Source: Pseudoalteromonas sp. MMG010 (lineage in GTDB: Bacteria > Pseudomonadota > Gammaproteobacteria > Enterobacterales > Alteromonadaceae). Taken from it: a stretch of 64,000 bases of DNA. Under the pieces are notes generated by a model. That model was given only the letters and a program-made list of their open reading frames with translations, had not been told where the DNA came from and did no database searches. Position 1 is the first letter of the stretch. Each line of letters opens with the position of its first letter. This document shows, piece by piece, positions 38,177 through 49,258 of the stretch. The position numbers and the translations under genes were made by a program. Where the stretch lies: contig NZ_JAGJEG010000016.1 of assembly GCF_018100905.1 (NCBI RefSeq), positions 1 to 64,000 of the forward strand, given 5' to 3'.

Positions 38177-38778
38177 GCTAGCGCCTCCTCAAGTTGCTTA
38201 ACAGCAGCAGCTGTAATAAGTACCTTGTCGAAAGCAATTAAGCTTACAGGATCGATACCAGCTACATCACGCGTGTCAACCTTGTACAGGTTACGTGCCG
38301 ATAAGAAAAGATTTTCATCTACTTCTTCAGTCACGATAAGAACATCTTTAAGCTCAAGATCTTTAAGCTTAGAAACTAATTCTTTAGTCTTTGGTGCTTC
38401 TAAACCAAAGCTTTCAACAACGATTAAACGCTCTTGACGAACTAATTCAGATAAGATGCTTTTGATCGCACCGCGGTACATTTTACGGTTTACTTTTTGG
38501 CTGTGGTCTTGTGGTTTAGCTGCGAAGCTAACGCCACCTGAACGCCAAATTGGACTACGAATTGTACCAGCACGTGCACGGCCAGTACCTTTTTGAGCCC
38601 ATGGTTTTTTACCACCACCGCTTACTTCAGAACGTGTCTTCTGAGCACGAGTACCTTGACGAGCACCTGCTGCGTATGCAACAACTACTTGATGTACTAA
38701 TGCTTCGTTAAACTCACGTCCAAAAGTAGCTTCAGAAACTTCAAGAGCGCCAGAAGCGTCTTTAATTGCTAATTCCAT
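38173..38778 (-). CDS. rplD: 50S ribosomal protein L4
   Basis: L4 contacts the tunnel and also represses its own S10 operon in E. coli. The 201 residues match: [47 protein letters not shown], and [20 protein letters not shown]. The frame opens at a GTG at 38781, but the ATG at 38778 aligns with E. coli L4 and has GGAG eight bases upstream. A matching regulatory leader lies upstream of rpsJ. Confidence 0.97.
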   Translation of the reverse strand: MELAIKDASGALEVSEATFGREFNEALVHQVVVAYAAGARQGTRAQKTRSEVSGGGKKPWAQKGTGRARAGTIRSPIWRSGGVSFAAKPQDHSQKVNRKMYRGAIKSILSELVRQERLIVVESFGLEAPKTKELVSKLKDLELKDVLIVTEEVDENLFLSARNLYKVDTRDVAGIDPVSLIAFDKVLITAAAVKQLEEALA

Positions 38779-38795
38779 CACTAAATCTCCAGGAC

Positions 38796-39431
38796 TTATG
38801 CTTTAACAGCTGGTTTAACGATAACGTCACCGCCGATAGCGCCAGGTACTGCACCTTTAACTAAAAGCAAGTTACGCTCAGCGTCAACGCGTACAAGTTC
38901 TAAGCTTTGAGTCGTTACACGCTCAGCACCCATATGACCGGCCATTTTCTTACCTTTAAACACCTTACCAGGTGATTGGTTTTGACCGATTGAACCTGGA
39001 GCACGGTGAGATAGAGAGTTACCATGTGTCGCGTCTTGCATACTGAAATTCCAGCGCTTAACACCACCTTGGAAACCTTTACCTTTAGAAGTACCGGTTA
39101 CGTCAACTTTATTGATTTCGTTGAATAATTCAACAGTAAGCTCAGCGCCTACTTCAAAATCGCCTTCACCACCATTTAGGCGGAATTCCCACAGACCGCG
39201 ACCCGCTTCAACACCAGCTTTAGCGAAATGACCCGCTGCTGCTTTGTTTACACGACTTGCTTTTTTAGTGCCTGCGGTTACTTGAAGCGCGTTATAACCG
39301 TCAGTTGCGTCAGATTTGATCTGAGCAATGCGGTTAGGAGTCGCTTCGATAACTGTCACAGGGATAGATACACCATCTTCAGTGAAGATACGTGTCATAC
39401 CCACTTTACGACCGACTAGACCTAATGCCAT
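38796..39431 (-). CDS. rplC: 50S ribosomal protein L3
   Basis: L3 is a core 50S assembly protein. The 211 residues start [20 protein letters not shown] and contain [17 protein letters not shown], the [32 protein letters not shown] stretch with the conserved Gln that is N5-methylated by PrmB in E. coli, and a terminal VIVKPAVKA. It lies 27 bp after rpsJ. Confidence 0.97.
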   Translation of the reverse strand: MALGLVGRKVGMTRIFTEDGVSIPVTVIEATPNRIAQIKSDATDGYNALQVTAGTKKASRVNKAAAGHFAKAGVEAGRGLWEFRLNGGEGDFEVGAELTVELFNEINKVDVTGTSKGKGFQGGVKRWNFSMQDATHGNSLSHRAPGSIGQNQSPGKVFKGKKMAGHMGAERVTTQSLELVRVDAERNLLLVKGAVPGAIGGDVIVKPAVKA

Positions 39432-39458
39432 TTTCCTATAACCTCTCTAATCTTTCGA

Positions 39459-39953
<495 letters not shown>

Positions 39954-39958
39954 TGCGT

Positions 39959-39986
39959 ATTATAGGCGCATTGGTGATAAATGCAA
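39959..39986 (-). promoter_or_regulatory. Promoter of the S10 operon
   Basis: On the minus strand TTGCAT (-35, 39981-39986) and TATAAT (-10, 39959-39964) are 16 bp apart, and the transcript would start near 39952 just upstream of the leader hairpins. Confidence 0.7.
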
Positions 39987-40143
39987 CAACTATTTATGAT
40001 TTATATTCTTTGCCTTGCTTATAATCGCGCTTTAAATTTTCTTTGTTTAGCTTTAGTACAATTATCAAGTCAATAAAAATAGATACTATGGTATAATTTC
40101 GCCAATTTTGTATGCCCATAGTGGGTAAACTTCTCTACATGGT

Positions 40144-42594
40144 GTGACGATGCGTTTTTTTAATTATTGTTTAAATATGCTTACTCTTGGGGTGAGTCGA
40201 TTATTGGTTCGAAGCAAAATACTGCCGCAAAACCCAACTGAACAATATGAACTCAATCCTAATAACCCTACTCTATATATAGTAAGGTTGAATTCCCGTT
40301 TTGATTTAGCTGCATTAGCTATTGCGTGCAAAAAATCAGGCCTGCCAAGTCCAATCGAAGCTCAAGTGTTAGGTAATGAACAGCTAGAGCGTTTTATTGC
40401 TATCAAAAATCCAGCTCCGTTATTTGGTGATAAAGCCAAACCAACAAAAGCGTTAGAGCAAGGTAAGCATGTAATAGAGCAATTAATTAAAACCGGACAC
40501 AAACATGTACAAGTGGTTCCGGTAACTATATTGTGGGGCCGCGATCCAGGTAAAGAAAAGCCAGGTTTTCGTACTTTAATCACCCATTCACTTACGCCTA
40601 GCTGGTTCAGAAAGTTTTTTGTCGTATTGTTTTCTGGGCGAGATAATTTTATCCGCTTTAGCCAACCACTCGATCTCTCTTTATTAGTAAATGAAAAAGC
40701 AGATGTAAATGAATTACCGCAAAAGCTTTTACGCGTTGCGCGTGTTCATTTTAAACGCCAAAAGCTGGCCGCAACGGGCCCTAAAATGCCATCTCGTGAG
40801 CAACTGTTTAACTCGCTACTTGCCTCTCCAACAATAAAAAAAGCAATCCAAGATGAGGCTAAAACTAAAAACATTAGCCAAGACGAAGCACGACAAAATG
40901 CTTTAAAGCTACTTGATGAAATAGCGGCTAATTATTCTGAAGCGATGATAAGAGTGGCCGAACGAGCATTAACGTGGCTATGGAATAAGTTATATAATGG
41001 TATTGATATAAAATACACCGAACAAATCCATGAGCTCACTAATAAAGGCCATGAAATTATTTATATGCCTTGTCATCGTAGTCATATGGATTATCTATTA
41101 CTCACTTACTCTATTTACCATGAAGGTTTAGTGCCTCCTCACATTGCTGCAGGTATCAATCTTAACTTTTTCCCTGCCGGTGGAATATTCCGTCGCTCTG
41201 GGGCCTTTTTCATTCGCCGCTCATTTGCTGGTAACAAGCTTTATTCGGCCGTATTTAAAGAGTATTTAAGTCAATTATTTATCAAAGGGTATTCGGTTAA
41301 GTTTTACACTGAAGGGGGCCGTAGCCGTACTGGACGTTTACTACCACCTAAAACGGGTATGCTAGCAATGACATTACAAGCAATGTTGCGTGGTATAGAT
41401 CGCCCAGTTTCAATCGTACCGGTTTATATTGGCTACGAGCATGTCATGGAAATAAACACCTACCTTAAAGAGCTTGCCGGTAAAGATAAAAAAGGCGAGT
41501 CAATTTTAGGGATATTTAAAGCGGTAAAAAACCTTAAAAACTATGGTCGTGGTAACTTAAACTTTGGCGACCCTATTTCAATTAACCAGTACTTAAATGA
41601 TAACCAAGCTGATTGGCGTGATTCAATTCACCCAACCGATGTACAAAAGCCACAATGGTTAGGCCCACAAGTTGCGGCTTTAGCCGATCAGGTGATGGTT
41701 AAAATTAATAATGTAGCGGCACTCAATGCGGTGAATTTATTGGCGATGATTTTGCTGGTAAATGATAAACAAGCTCTAAGTAAACCTAAGCTACTTGCAC
41801 AGTTAGACTTTTATTTACAACTACAACGAAATGCCAGTTACAGCGCTAAAGTCACTGCACCGCAAGATACTCCTGAGCAGCTGTTAAAACATGCATTAAA
41901 GCTCAATAAATTTGATGTGATCAGTGATGAGTTTGGTGAAATTATTGCGATTAACGATAAAGAGAAAATTTTATTTAACTATTATCGAAATAATATCCTG
42001 CATTTATTTGCAGTACCTAGCTTAATAGCACTGCATATTTTTAAAAGTCATAAAACAACAGTAACGCAATGCCAGCAACTGGTGAGTGCTTTTTATCCTT
42101 TATTTGCTAAAGAGTGGTTTTTACATGAACTTGATGAACATTATATCACGCGAATTTTAGCTAACTTTACGGATCAGAACTTAATTGAAATAGCGGGTGA
42201 TGAAATTCATATTACCAATACAAACGATTGCTTAGCAAAATTAGAGATGCTGGGTCGTTCATTAAGTTTTACGTTGCAACGATACGCAATTGTTATTGGG
42301 TTTATTCAAACCAGTGACGGCATAGATAAAGCCGAATTAGAACGTGAAAGCCAAGTTCTTGCTGAACGTTTAGGAACTTTACATGGCATTAAAACCCCTG
42401 AGTTTTTTGATCAAAAAGTGTTAGTTAACTTCATTGAAAGTTTACGATCTCAAGGATTAATTAATGAATGCGATAAAGGATTGGTGGGTAGCACGGCGTT
42501 GTGCGAAATTTATATGCATTTAAAAACGCTACTCCCTGCACGCATTTGGCAATCGATTACCGATATTGTGCAAGGGCAGTGTAATAACTCTTAA
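40144..42594 (+). CDS. plsB: Glycerol-3-phosphate 1-O-acyltransferase
   Basis: PlsB acylates glycerol-3-phosphate with acyl-CoA or acyl-ACP, the first step of phospholipid synthesis at the inner membrane. The frame is 816 residues, near the E. coli 807. The acyltransferase motifs are clear: HRSHMD (HX4D, ~316-321), GIFRRSGAFFIRR, EGGRSRTGR (~394-402) and VPVYIGYEHVME. The start is ambiguous between GTG at 40144 and ATG at 40150; the ribosome-binding site is weak for both. It is convergent with tesB. Confidence 0.96.
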   Translation: MTMRFFNYCLNMLTLGVSRLLVRSKILPQNPTEQYELNPNNPTLYIVRLNSRFDLAALAIACKKSGLPSPIEAQVLGNEQLERFIAIKNPAPLFGDKAKPTKALEQGKHVIEQLIKTGHKHVQVVPVTILWGRDPGKEKPGFRTLITHSLTPSWFRKFFVVLFSGRDNFIRFSQPLDLSLLVNEKADVNELPQKLLRVARVHFKRQKLAATGPKMPSREQLFNSLLASPTIKKAIQDEAKTKNISQDEARQNALKLLDEIAANYSEAMIRVAERALTWLWNKLYNGIDIKYTEQIHELTNKGHEIIYMPCHRSHMDYLLLTYSIYHEGLVPPHIAAGINLNFFPAGGIFRRSGAFFIRRSFAGNKLYSAVFKEYLSQLFIKGYSVKFYTEGGRSRTGRLLPPKTGMLAMTLQAMLRGIDRPVSIVPVYIGYEHVMEINTYLKELAGKDKKGESILGIFKAVKNLKNYGRGNLNFGDPISINQYLNDNQADWRDSIHPTDVQKPQWLGPQVAALADQVMVKINNVAALNAVNLLAMILLVNDKQALSKPKLLAQLDFYLQLQRNASYSAKVTAPQDTPEQLLKHALKLNKFDVISDEFGEIIAINDKEKILFNYYRNNILHLFAVPSLIALHIFKSHKTTVTQCQQLVSAFYPLFAKEWFLHELDEHYITRILANFTDQNLIEIAGDEIHITNTNDCLAKLEMLGRSLSFTLQRYAIVIGFIQTSDGIDKAELERESQVLAERLGTLHGIKTPEFFDQKVLVNFIESLRSQGLINECDKGLVGSTALCEIYMHLKTLLPARIWQSITDIVQGQCNNS

Positions 42595-42605
42595 CTTTTT
42601 CGTAC

Positions 42606-42629
42606 GTTACCCACAAGGATGTGGGTAAC
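42606..42629. terminator. Hairpin between plsB and tesB
   Basis: A perfect ten-pair stem (GTTACCCACA / TGTGGGTAAC, loop AGGA) lies between the convergent genes. No immediate U tract follows on either strand, so it is a weak terminator at best. Confidence 0.4.
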
Positions 42630-42639
42630 AAATAATAAC

Positions 42640-43497
42640 TTAACGTTGGCGCATCACACCTTCTTGAATAGTTGAGGCAACCAAATTACCTTGGCGGTCA
42701 AAAAACTGACCACGCACCAATCCACGCCCAGCGCTAGCACTTGGACTATCAATCGTATATAAAATCCAATCATCCATTTTAAAGGGTCGATGAAACCACA
42801 TTGCATGATCAATAGTGGCAACCTGCATATTCGGCTGCATAAATGAGACGCTATGGGGCTGTAGCGCAGTTGGTAAAAATTCAAAATCTGAAGCATAAGC
42901 AAGTAAATAGTTATGAATGCGTTGATCATCTGGCATTTTACCATTAGCCCTAAACCAAATATGTTTAACTGCATCCATCGCTTCTGGTTTAAAGGGGTTG
43001 TGAAATGTCACTGGGCGCATTTCTATAGGCATTTCACTAATAAACTTGTTACGAAGTATCGTTGGAATATGATGTGCGTTTTCTTGATAAAACTCCAATG
43101 ATGAACGAAGCTCTTCTGGAGGCGGGACATTTGGCATTATTGCTTGGTGCGATAACCCTTCTTCATCGCCTTGAAAAGAGGCGGTCATATAAAAAATAGG
43201 CTTTCCGTATTGAATTGCTTTTACACGACGAGTACTAAAGCTTTTACCATCACGAATCGTTTCTACATCGTAAACAATAGGCTTAGCCGGATCACCTGGA
43301 CGTAAAAAGTAAGAATGCAAAGAGTGAACAATTCGCCCCTCGGGTAATGTCTCTTTTGCTGCAGATAAGGCCTGTCCCATCACTTGGCCACCAAACACTG
43401 CCCCAAAGCCTAAGTCTTGGCTTTGACCTCGATATAAACCCTGCTCTATTTCTTCAAGTGTTAATAACGACAATAAATCATCTAATACTTGGCTCAT
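42640..43497 (-). CDS. tesB: Acyl-CoA thioesterase II
   Basis: TesB hydrolyses medium- and long-chain acyl-CoA to free fatty acid; it is a double hot-dog enzyme. The 285 residues match E. coli Tes[43 protein letters not shown], and [21 protein letters not shown] with the catalytic Asp. The frame extends four codons upstream to a GTG at 43509, but the ATG at 43497 aligns with the family and has GGA eight bases ahead. It is convergent with plsB and divergent from the EVE-domain gene. Confidence 0.95.
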   Translation of the reverse strand: MSQVLDDLLSLLTLEEIEQGLYRGQSQDLGFGAVFGGQVMGQALSAAKETLPEGRIVHSLHSYFLRPGDPAKPIVYDVETIRDGKSFSTRRVKAIQYGKPIFYMTASFQGDEEGLSHQAIMPNVPPPEELRSSLEFYQENAHHIPTILRNKFISEMPIEMRPVTFHNPFKPEAMDAVKHIWFRANGKMPDDQRIHNYLLAYASDFEFLPTALQPHSVSFMQPNMQVATIDHAMWFHRPFKMDDWILYTIDSPSASAGRGLVRGQFFDRQGNLVASTIQEGVMRQR

Positions 43498-43575
43498 TTT
43501 TTTGTCCACGCTGTCCTAATTACATAAATCATACTATACAATGCTAAGAAGTAAATCTTTGTAAAGAGTAACATT

Positions 43576-44040
43576 ATGGCTTATTGGCTGTTTAAAACCG
43601 AACCCGACGCATTCTCAATTGATGACTTAAAAACCGCTCCTAAACAAACGACGCTTTGGGAAGGGGTGCGCAACTATCAAGCCCGTAACTTTATGCGTGA
43701 TGATATAAAACAAGGTGATTTGGTCTTCATTTACCATTCTAGCTGTAAACAGATCGGTGTGGTAGGTGTGGCTATGGTTACTCAACAAGCGTATTGCGAT
43801 CCAACGCAATTTGATTTAAACAGTGACTACTATGATGCCAAAGCCACCAGCGACAAGCCTCGTTGGGTGGTTGTCGATGTTACTTATCAATATCACTTAA
43901 AAAAGCGGGTGAGTTTAAAAGACATAAAAGCAAATAATGCCATCACAGATATCGCCCTAAAAAAAGGTGGCCGATTATCGGTGATGCCTGTTACTAAAGC
44001 TGATTGGGACGAAATAATAAAGATGAGTATGAGAGAGTAA
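43576..44040 (+). CDS. EVE domain-containing protein
   Basis: The 154-residue product has the EVE fold related to PUA: WLFKTEPDAFSIDDLK, WEGVRNYQARNFMRDDIKQGDLVFIYHSSCKQIGVVGVA, and RWVVVDVTYQY. Related human protein THYN1 and bacterial members recognise modified bases (5-methyl- or hydroxymethylcytosine), but the bacterial role is largely unassigned. It is a single gene, convergent with the 70-residue membrane protein. The ATG is preceded by AAAGAG. Confidence 0.85.
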   Translation: MAYWLFKTEPDAFSIDDLKTAPKQTTLWEGVRNYQARNFMRDDIKQGDLVFIYHSSCKQIGVVGVAMVTQQAYCDPTQFDLNSDYYDAKATSDKPRWVVVDVTYQYHLKKRVSLKDIKANNAITDIALKKGGRLSVMPVTKADWDEIIKMSMRE

Positions 44041-44072
44041 CCCAAGTGTATATGTTAAATTCTCACTATTGC

Positions 44073-44285
44073 TCAACGTTTCGTTTTTTTATCTGCATTC
44101 TTTTTTTTGTGACCCTGTTTAGGCACTATACTTAAATACAAAATTAAGCCCACCCATGAAAAAATAATAATTCCCATTAGCCAGCCATTTTTTTCATGAC
44201 CTTGAGTACGCTTACTGTTAAGTACAATCATAATTGGAAATATGTAGGCACTTAACACCACAATTAAAAAAATAATTTCGCCCAT
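44073..44285 (-). CDS. Small two-helix membrane protein
   Basis: The product is 70 residues with two hydrophobic helices (~3-22 and ~36-55) and a charged Lys-rich C-terminus. I do not recognise a family with certainty; the segment KNGWLMGIIIFSWVGLILYL recalls small superinfection-immunity or phospholipase-D-N proteins. Its ATG overlaps the stop of the potassium channel by one base (TAATG), so it is probably translated together with that channel. Confidence 0.55.
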   Translation of the reverse strand: MGEIIFLIVVLSAYIFPIMIVLNSKRTQGHEKNGWLMGIIIFSWVGLILYLSIVPKQGHKKKNADKKTKR

Positions 44286-45352
44286 TATTTAACTAAACTC
44301 TGCCAATCTACTTCGTTGCTTAACACACGCTCAACTGCAATATAATGCAAAATATCACCCGCGTTCACTTTATAGTTAAGCGGTGGGTTTAAGTCCATAT
44401 TTTGCGCACTTAAGTTATGTGCCACACCTAATAATATAGCATCATGCTGCTGTTTAAAGTGGTGAAACAAACGGCCAAATTCCATTTCATTTGCAGCCTC
44501 AGGAATCGCAATACTGAACTGTGTGTCGCCATGTAATGTAGATAACAATTCTTCTTGTACTCTACTTGAACCTGGGTCTTGCATAGAGCGGACTAAAATT
44601 TCTGCCGATTTGGCACTACTACACTCAACATTTTGACAATGCTCTAAAAGCATTTCCACCTTCGTTTCATCTAAAAAATGCGCACTTATATGGCACTCTT
44701 CTTTAACTAAGCGGCTAATACGTAATGCCGTAGTAAATGTCTGATCGTCATCTTGACCATCTATAATCACTTTATCTGCATAACTTATAGCGACACGCTC
44801 AAGCTCTTCTAAATCAGTAAAGCTAGTTAAACGCGCAAAATCTACATTTTCGTTGGTTAAAAATGGATGATCTATCTGTTGTGTAACCGCGAGTAAAATG
44901 CGTCGTTTAGTGCGTTTAGTATCCGCTAAAATATAATCTATCATTTTTTTAGTGCGGGTATCATGCCAACCAAAAATAATAATATGATTTTTTATGTGAG
45001 CGTAATTTTTATCACCAGTCATAACGCGCCTAATTAAGTAAGTCACTGTTTGCCCTGTTTTACCTAACAGAACACCAAATAAAGCTAAACCAAATGGTAT
45101 TTGAACGATTGCCACCACCCAGCGACCTAAGTCGCTAACGGGGCTAAAATCACCATACCCTACTGTAGATGTTGTTACCGTATAATAGTAAAAAAAGGTG
45201 GTAAATGAGATTAATGCTTGCTCATTGGCTAAATAAAGCAATCCCCAAGTAACAAACATATGCAAAAATATCGCCAGCACTACAGCTTGCCAACTCAATT
45301 GATCAATATGAGCGCGAAAAAGTAGCGCTAACTTTCTAAAAATAGTCAGCAT
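44285..45352 (-). CDS. Potassium channel with RCK/TrkA-N domain
   Basis: This is a two-TM channel of 355 residues. TM1 is at ~21-41, the pore helix and selectivity filter TVGYGD at 63-68, and TM2 at ~75-98. A cytosolic Rossmann RCK domain follows from ~122 (HIIIFGWHDTRTKKMIDYI) to ~240, with a C-terminal RCK_C-like half. It resembles the MthK/Kch-type. The ligand that gates it is not indicated. It shares one base with the small membrane gene downstream. Confidence 0.88.
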   Translation of the reverse strand: MLTIFRKLALLFRAHIDQLSWQAVVLAIFLHMFVTWGLLYLANEQALISFTTFFYYYTVTTSTVGYGDFSPVSDLGRWVVAIVQIPFGLALFGVLLGKTGQTVTYLIRRVMTGDKNYAHIKNHIIIFGWHDTRTKKMIDYILADTKRTKRRILLAVTQQIDHPFLTNENVDFARLTSFTDLEELERVAISYADKVIIDGQDDDQTFTTALRISRLVKEECHISAHFLDETKVEMLLEHCQNVECSSAKSAEILVRSMQDPGSSRVQEELLSTLHGDTQFSIAIPEAANEMEFGRLFHHFKQQHDAILLGVAHNLSAQNMDLNPPLNYKVNAGDILHYIAVERVLSNEVDWQSLVK

Positions 45353-45442
45353 AATCCTATTCTTGATGTAAAAGTGTATGTAATAAAGCTACGTTACTGT
45401 AAGCACTCGTTATAAGCAATATTTTGCATCACCTACACTTAA

Positions 45443-46459
45443 CTAACTCGACAATATCGTCATTGGCAAACTAAGTATGGGGTTGTCTGAATCCGCAAAG
45501 TGCATCATTACTGCAACATGACCAGCAACGACAATTGCATACATAGCTGCTGAAAAGCCTTGCCCGTATTTATCGAGCGGCAATAAATGCGAGTAATGTC
45601 GACCGCGCCACTCAAATACAATTTCTAGTGCGCCTATAAACAAAAAGAACACTAACAACATTAAACCAAAGGTATAACTAACCCACAAGCCAAACAGTAC
45701 ACCAGCTATACATATACTCAATCCGACCCATGAACGCATAGAAAAACTTATACTTTTTAATACATGTCCGCCATCTAACGGTAAAATAGGCAGTAAATTA
45801 AATAAGTTTAATAAAGCACTGAGTACAGCAACGCCTGCAAATATTTCCATTTCTGTCGCATAGTAAAGTATCACCCCTAGCACGGAAGTGAACAACCCAA
45901 AAGCAGGCCCCATGAGGGAGATAACCACATCTTGCCAACGTGTTGTTATTTTGTCATCACTTACCGCAAGCCCACCCACAAAAGGTATAAGGTAAATACC
46001 TTTGGTTTTAATACCAAAATACTTCATAGCTCTAACGTGCCCGTATTCGTGTACAACTAAACAGGCAATTAACATTAACGCAAATTCAATACTAAACAAC
46101 CACGCATAACCTGCCACCGATGCCCCCGCTAATACCGCTTTAACCACCTTAGCGCTTTTAAATAACTTAAAGCCAAGCGCAGCAAAACCTAATAACCCTT
46201 TTTTAGCTGGCTCTTGAGCTTGCACTGGTAAGCTAAGTTGCGAAGCAAATTCATTATTTACATATAAAGAAACAACCCGCTCATTTGCCAATGAGGTATC
46301 AATAGCAATAACCTGATCATTATGAGTAAACTCATAAAAGTGAGTTTTGGGATTATCGAATGCTATAGCTTGTTGATGATGGAACACTTGCACAATATTG
46401 GTTCCTGCAAGCATTAAAGTAAAAGGTTGGTCGGCTAATGTTAGCTCTATTTTTAGCAT
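45443..46459 (-). CDS. Site-2 protease family (M50) membrane metalloprotease
   Basis: The product is 338 residues with an N-terminal soluble part of ~90 residues, then hydrophobic helices. The zinc motif HEYGH (HExxH, 137-141) and the second motif NLLPILPLDGG (~225-235) carry the metal ligands. The family cleaves membrane-bound substrates; none is indicated here, and it lacks the PDZ of RseP. It is a single gene, divergent from the S9 peptidase. Confidence 0.85.
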   Translation of the reverse strand: MLKIELTLADQPFTLMLAGTNIVQVFHHQQAIAFDNPKTHFYEFTHNDQVIAIDTSLANERVVSLYVNNEFASQLSLPVQAQEPAKKGLLGFAALGFKLFKSAKVVKAVLAGASVAGYAWLFSIEFALMLIACLVVHEYGHVRAMKYFGIKTKGIYLIPFVGGLAVSDDKITTRWQDVVISLMGPAFGLFTSVLGVILYYATEMEIFAGVAVLSALLNLFNLLPILPLDGGHVLKSISFSMRSWVGLSICIAGVLFGLWVSYTFGLMLLVFFLFIGALEIVFEWRGRHYSHLLPLDKYGQGFSAAMYAIVVAGHVAVMMHFADSDNPILSLPMTILSS

Positions 46460-46616
46460 AATAATTGTCGGTATAAAATAATGGCGATAGTATACCTACA
46501 TAACCAAAGTTTACCCAAGCTCGATAATTAAAATGCACTTAAACGCAATTACATACAATTAAAATCGCTTAGGTATATATTCAATATAAAATACAAATAC
46601 CAACAAGAGTAAATAA

Positions 46617-49100
46617 ATGAGTTCTCATAAACTACTTTCAGCAAAGAGGTTTAAACAAGCAGCGAATGCCCTAGTATTATCATTAGCTAGCTTTACTGTA
46701 CTTGCTACCCCGATAAATAAAGACAACATACAATTTATTGGCCCTTTAGGTGCCGATATGCAACATAAGCCATTTCAAACACCACACGGCGACGCAATAG
46801 TAAATAATTTAGTTGCTCAACTTAAAAATACGAACGACGCCCTTAGCGTATTTGGTAAAAAGCATACTTGGCAGCCTTTAAGTAAAGTAAACGCGTTAAC
46901 ACTCGGTGGTGTGCAGGCGTTAAAATTTACACTATCAACCTCTCGCTTTAGCCAAGGAATATTAACTTTAAAAGGTATTGAACACGCAAAGCTATTTATT
47001 GATGGGGAAGAGCAAACAGCTAAAAACAATAGTTACACTATCGCATTAACCAATGGTACCCACCGCGTATTAGTCATTACCGAACAAGTAACCAACTGGC
47101 GCGATGTTAGTCTTGATCTTACTGCAGATTCACAAACAGATACGTTTACTGTGAGCAATAATACACTACAACGTTTATCGGCAAAGCAGCTATTTGATGC
47201 ACCAACAGTGAGTAATTTATCAATTGCTCCAAATGCAAAATACTTTATTACCAGTATACGCTCATACGATGATGCAACGGGCAACCAAGCTAACATTGTT
47301 ACCGAGTTAAAAAATGCTGATAAGCAAACTATTTACCGCTTTGAAGCAGCGCAACCGACTAACATAATCTGGAGCCCAAATAATCAGTCAGTCGTTTATT
47401 TAATTGATGGCAAGCTTAAGCAGCTTTCTTTAGCTAATTTAACCGTGCGTACCTTGGCCAATACCTTTGAAGGCGCCTCGGGATTTACTTTTTATAACGA
47501 CAGCACATTGCTGTTTAACTGGTCTAAAACTCCCGAATCAAAAAACCAGATAACCAAACACTTTCAAGGGCTGCAAGATCGTTGGTCGTACGCTCGCAAT
47601 AACTCGCAGTTATATATGCTTGATATACAAAGTGGTTTAGTTAAAGCATTAACTCAAGGGCCTATCTCGCATTCATTAGCCGATAGTAATGATAAGCGGG
47701 GTAAATTATTACTAACCCGCGATGCCATGACAATGCAAGCAAGTACTCACCCAGAAACAGAGCTTGTTGAGCTTGATATCGCATCAAATAAGCTCAATGT
47801 TTTAGGTAAGTATAAAACCTTTAATCAAGCCAAATATGCTGGTAAAGATATCTATGTTGTTGCAGGCCCCGACTTTAACAACGGCGCAGGTAGAGCATTA
47901 GCAAAAGGCGTGCTTGCTAATAACTACGACGGTCAACTGTATCTATTGCGTGATAACGGCAAAACAGTCATCCCTTTAAGTAAAGAATTTGACCCTGCAA
48001 TAGGCAGTATTAAGGTACTTGAAAACGCTGATGTTATTATTAAAGTAACCGAACAAGACACCCAACCCCTTTATATTTTTGATCTTAGTAAAGAGCGCTA
48101 CAAAAAGCTTAATACAGGATTTGATGTCGTAGAGAAATTTGCCGTCTCATCGGGGCGTAATACTCAAATATTACTCACTGGCAGTAATGCATTATCGCCA
48201 CAGCAGTTAAAGCAACTTAATGTCAGTAAAAATAAAACACAGCTTATATGGGACTCAAAGCCCATTGCTTATGCCAACACCGCACTTCCTAAGCTCGAAG
48301 AGTTTAATTTCACCAATACACAAGGCGTTGAAATTAAAGGGCGCGTGTATATTCCTCATAATTTAGACAAAACCAAAAAACACCCAGCCTTAGTATATTA
48401 CTATGGCGGTACATCACCGGTTACACGTGGATTTACTGGCCGATATCCATTTAATTTATGGGCAGAAAACGGCTACATTGTTTACGTACTACAACCGACA
48501 GGGGCAACAGGGTTTGGTCAAGCGTTTTCAGCTAAGCATGTAAATGCATGGGGTAAAACAACTGCAACCGATATTATTGATGGTACAAAAGCATTTTTAC
48601 AAAAATACAATTACGTAGATAGTCAAAAAGTGGGTAATTTAGGAGCCTCGTACGGAGGCTTTATGACCATGCTGCTAGCAACACAAACGGATATATTTAG
48701 CGCCTCAATTTCACATGCAGGTATTTCAAACTTAACCTCATACTGGGGTGAAGGATGGTGGGGCTATTTATACTCAGGCGAAGCCTCTAAAAATAGTTTC
48801 CCGTGGAATAACGCATCACTTTATAGCCAAAACAGTCCCGTTTTTCATGCCGATAAGGTAACGACCCCCATGCTATTAATACATGGTGATAGCGACACAA
48901 ATGTCCCGGTAGGTGAAAGCCTAACAATGTATACCGCTTTAAAGTTATTAAATAAAGATGTTGAGCTGATTGAATATAAAGGTGCCAACCATCAAATTTT
49001 TGCCCGCGATAAACGCTTTAACTGGTGGAATACCATGCTTGCTTATTTTGATAAAAAATTAAAAAATGAGCCACAATGGTGGGACTCAATGTACCAATAA
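46617..49100 (+). CDS. S9 family (prolyl oligopeptidase-like) serine peptidase, secreted
   Basis: The product has 827 residues with an N-terminal signal (~1-31). A beta-propeller-like domain (~170-530) is followed by the alpha/beta-hydrolase peptidase. The triad is Ser678 in GASYGGFM, Asp760 in HGDSDTNV and His792 in GANHQIF. It resembles the S9C/dipeptidyl-peptidase type common in marine proteolytic bacteria. Its substrate is unknown. The start has AAGAG before the ATG. It stands alone, upstream of an orphan response regulator. Confidence 0.86.
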   Translation: MSSHKLLSAKRFKQAANALVLSLASFTVLATPINKDNIQFIGPLGADMQHKPFQTPHGDAIVNNLVAQLKNTNDALSVFGKKHTWQPLSKVNALTLGGVQALKFTLSTSRFSQGILTLKGIEHAKLFIDGEEQTAKNNSYTIALTNGTHRVLVITEQVTNWRDVSLDLTADSQTDTFTVSNNTLQRLSAKQLFDAPTVSNLSIAPNAKYFITSIRSYDDATGNQANIVTELKNADKQTIYRFEAAQPTNIIWSPNNQSVVYLIDGKLKQLSLANLTVRTLANTFEGASGFTFYNDSTLLFNWSKTPESKNQITKHFQGLQDRWSYARNNSQLYMLDIQSGLVKALTQGPISHSLADSNDKRGKLLLTRDAMTMQASTHPETELVELDIASNKLNVLGKYKTFNQAKYAGKDIYVVAGPDFNNGAGRALAKGVLANNYDGQLYLLRDNGKTVIPLSKEFDPAIGSIKVLENADVIIKVTEQDTQPLYIFDLSKERYKKLNTGFDVVEKFAVSSGRNTQILLTGSNALSPQQLKQLNVSKNKTQLIWDSKPIAYANTALPKLEEFNFTNTQGVEIKGRVYIPHNLDKTKKHPALVYYYGGTSPVTRGFTGRYPFNLWAENGYIVYVLQPTGATGFGQAFSAKHVNAWGKTTATDIIDGTKAFLQKYNYVDSQKVGNLGASYGGFMTMLLATQTDIFSASISHAGISNLTSYWGEGWWGYLYSGEASKNSFPWNNASLYSQNSPVFHADKVTTPMLLIHGDSDTNVPVGESLTMYTALKLLNKDVELIEYKGANHQIFARDKRFNWWNTMLAYFDKKLKNEPQWWDSMYQ

Positions 49101-49258
49101 TAACCCTTCAAAAAATACGGTATATGTTGTCAGCATGTACCGTACTTATAACATTTTATAGTTTAGAAACATTATGTTACTGTTACGTTACAAAGTTCTT
49201 CTCAATAAATACTGATTGGTGATAACATGCAAAGCCACAACAATAAAAATAATACACC

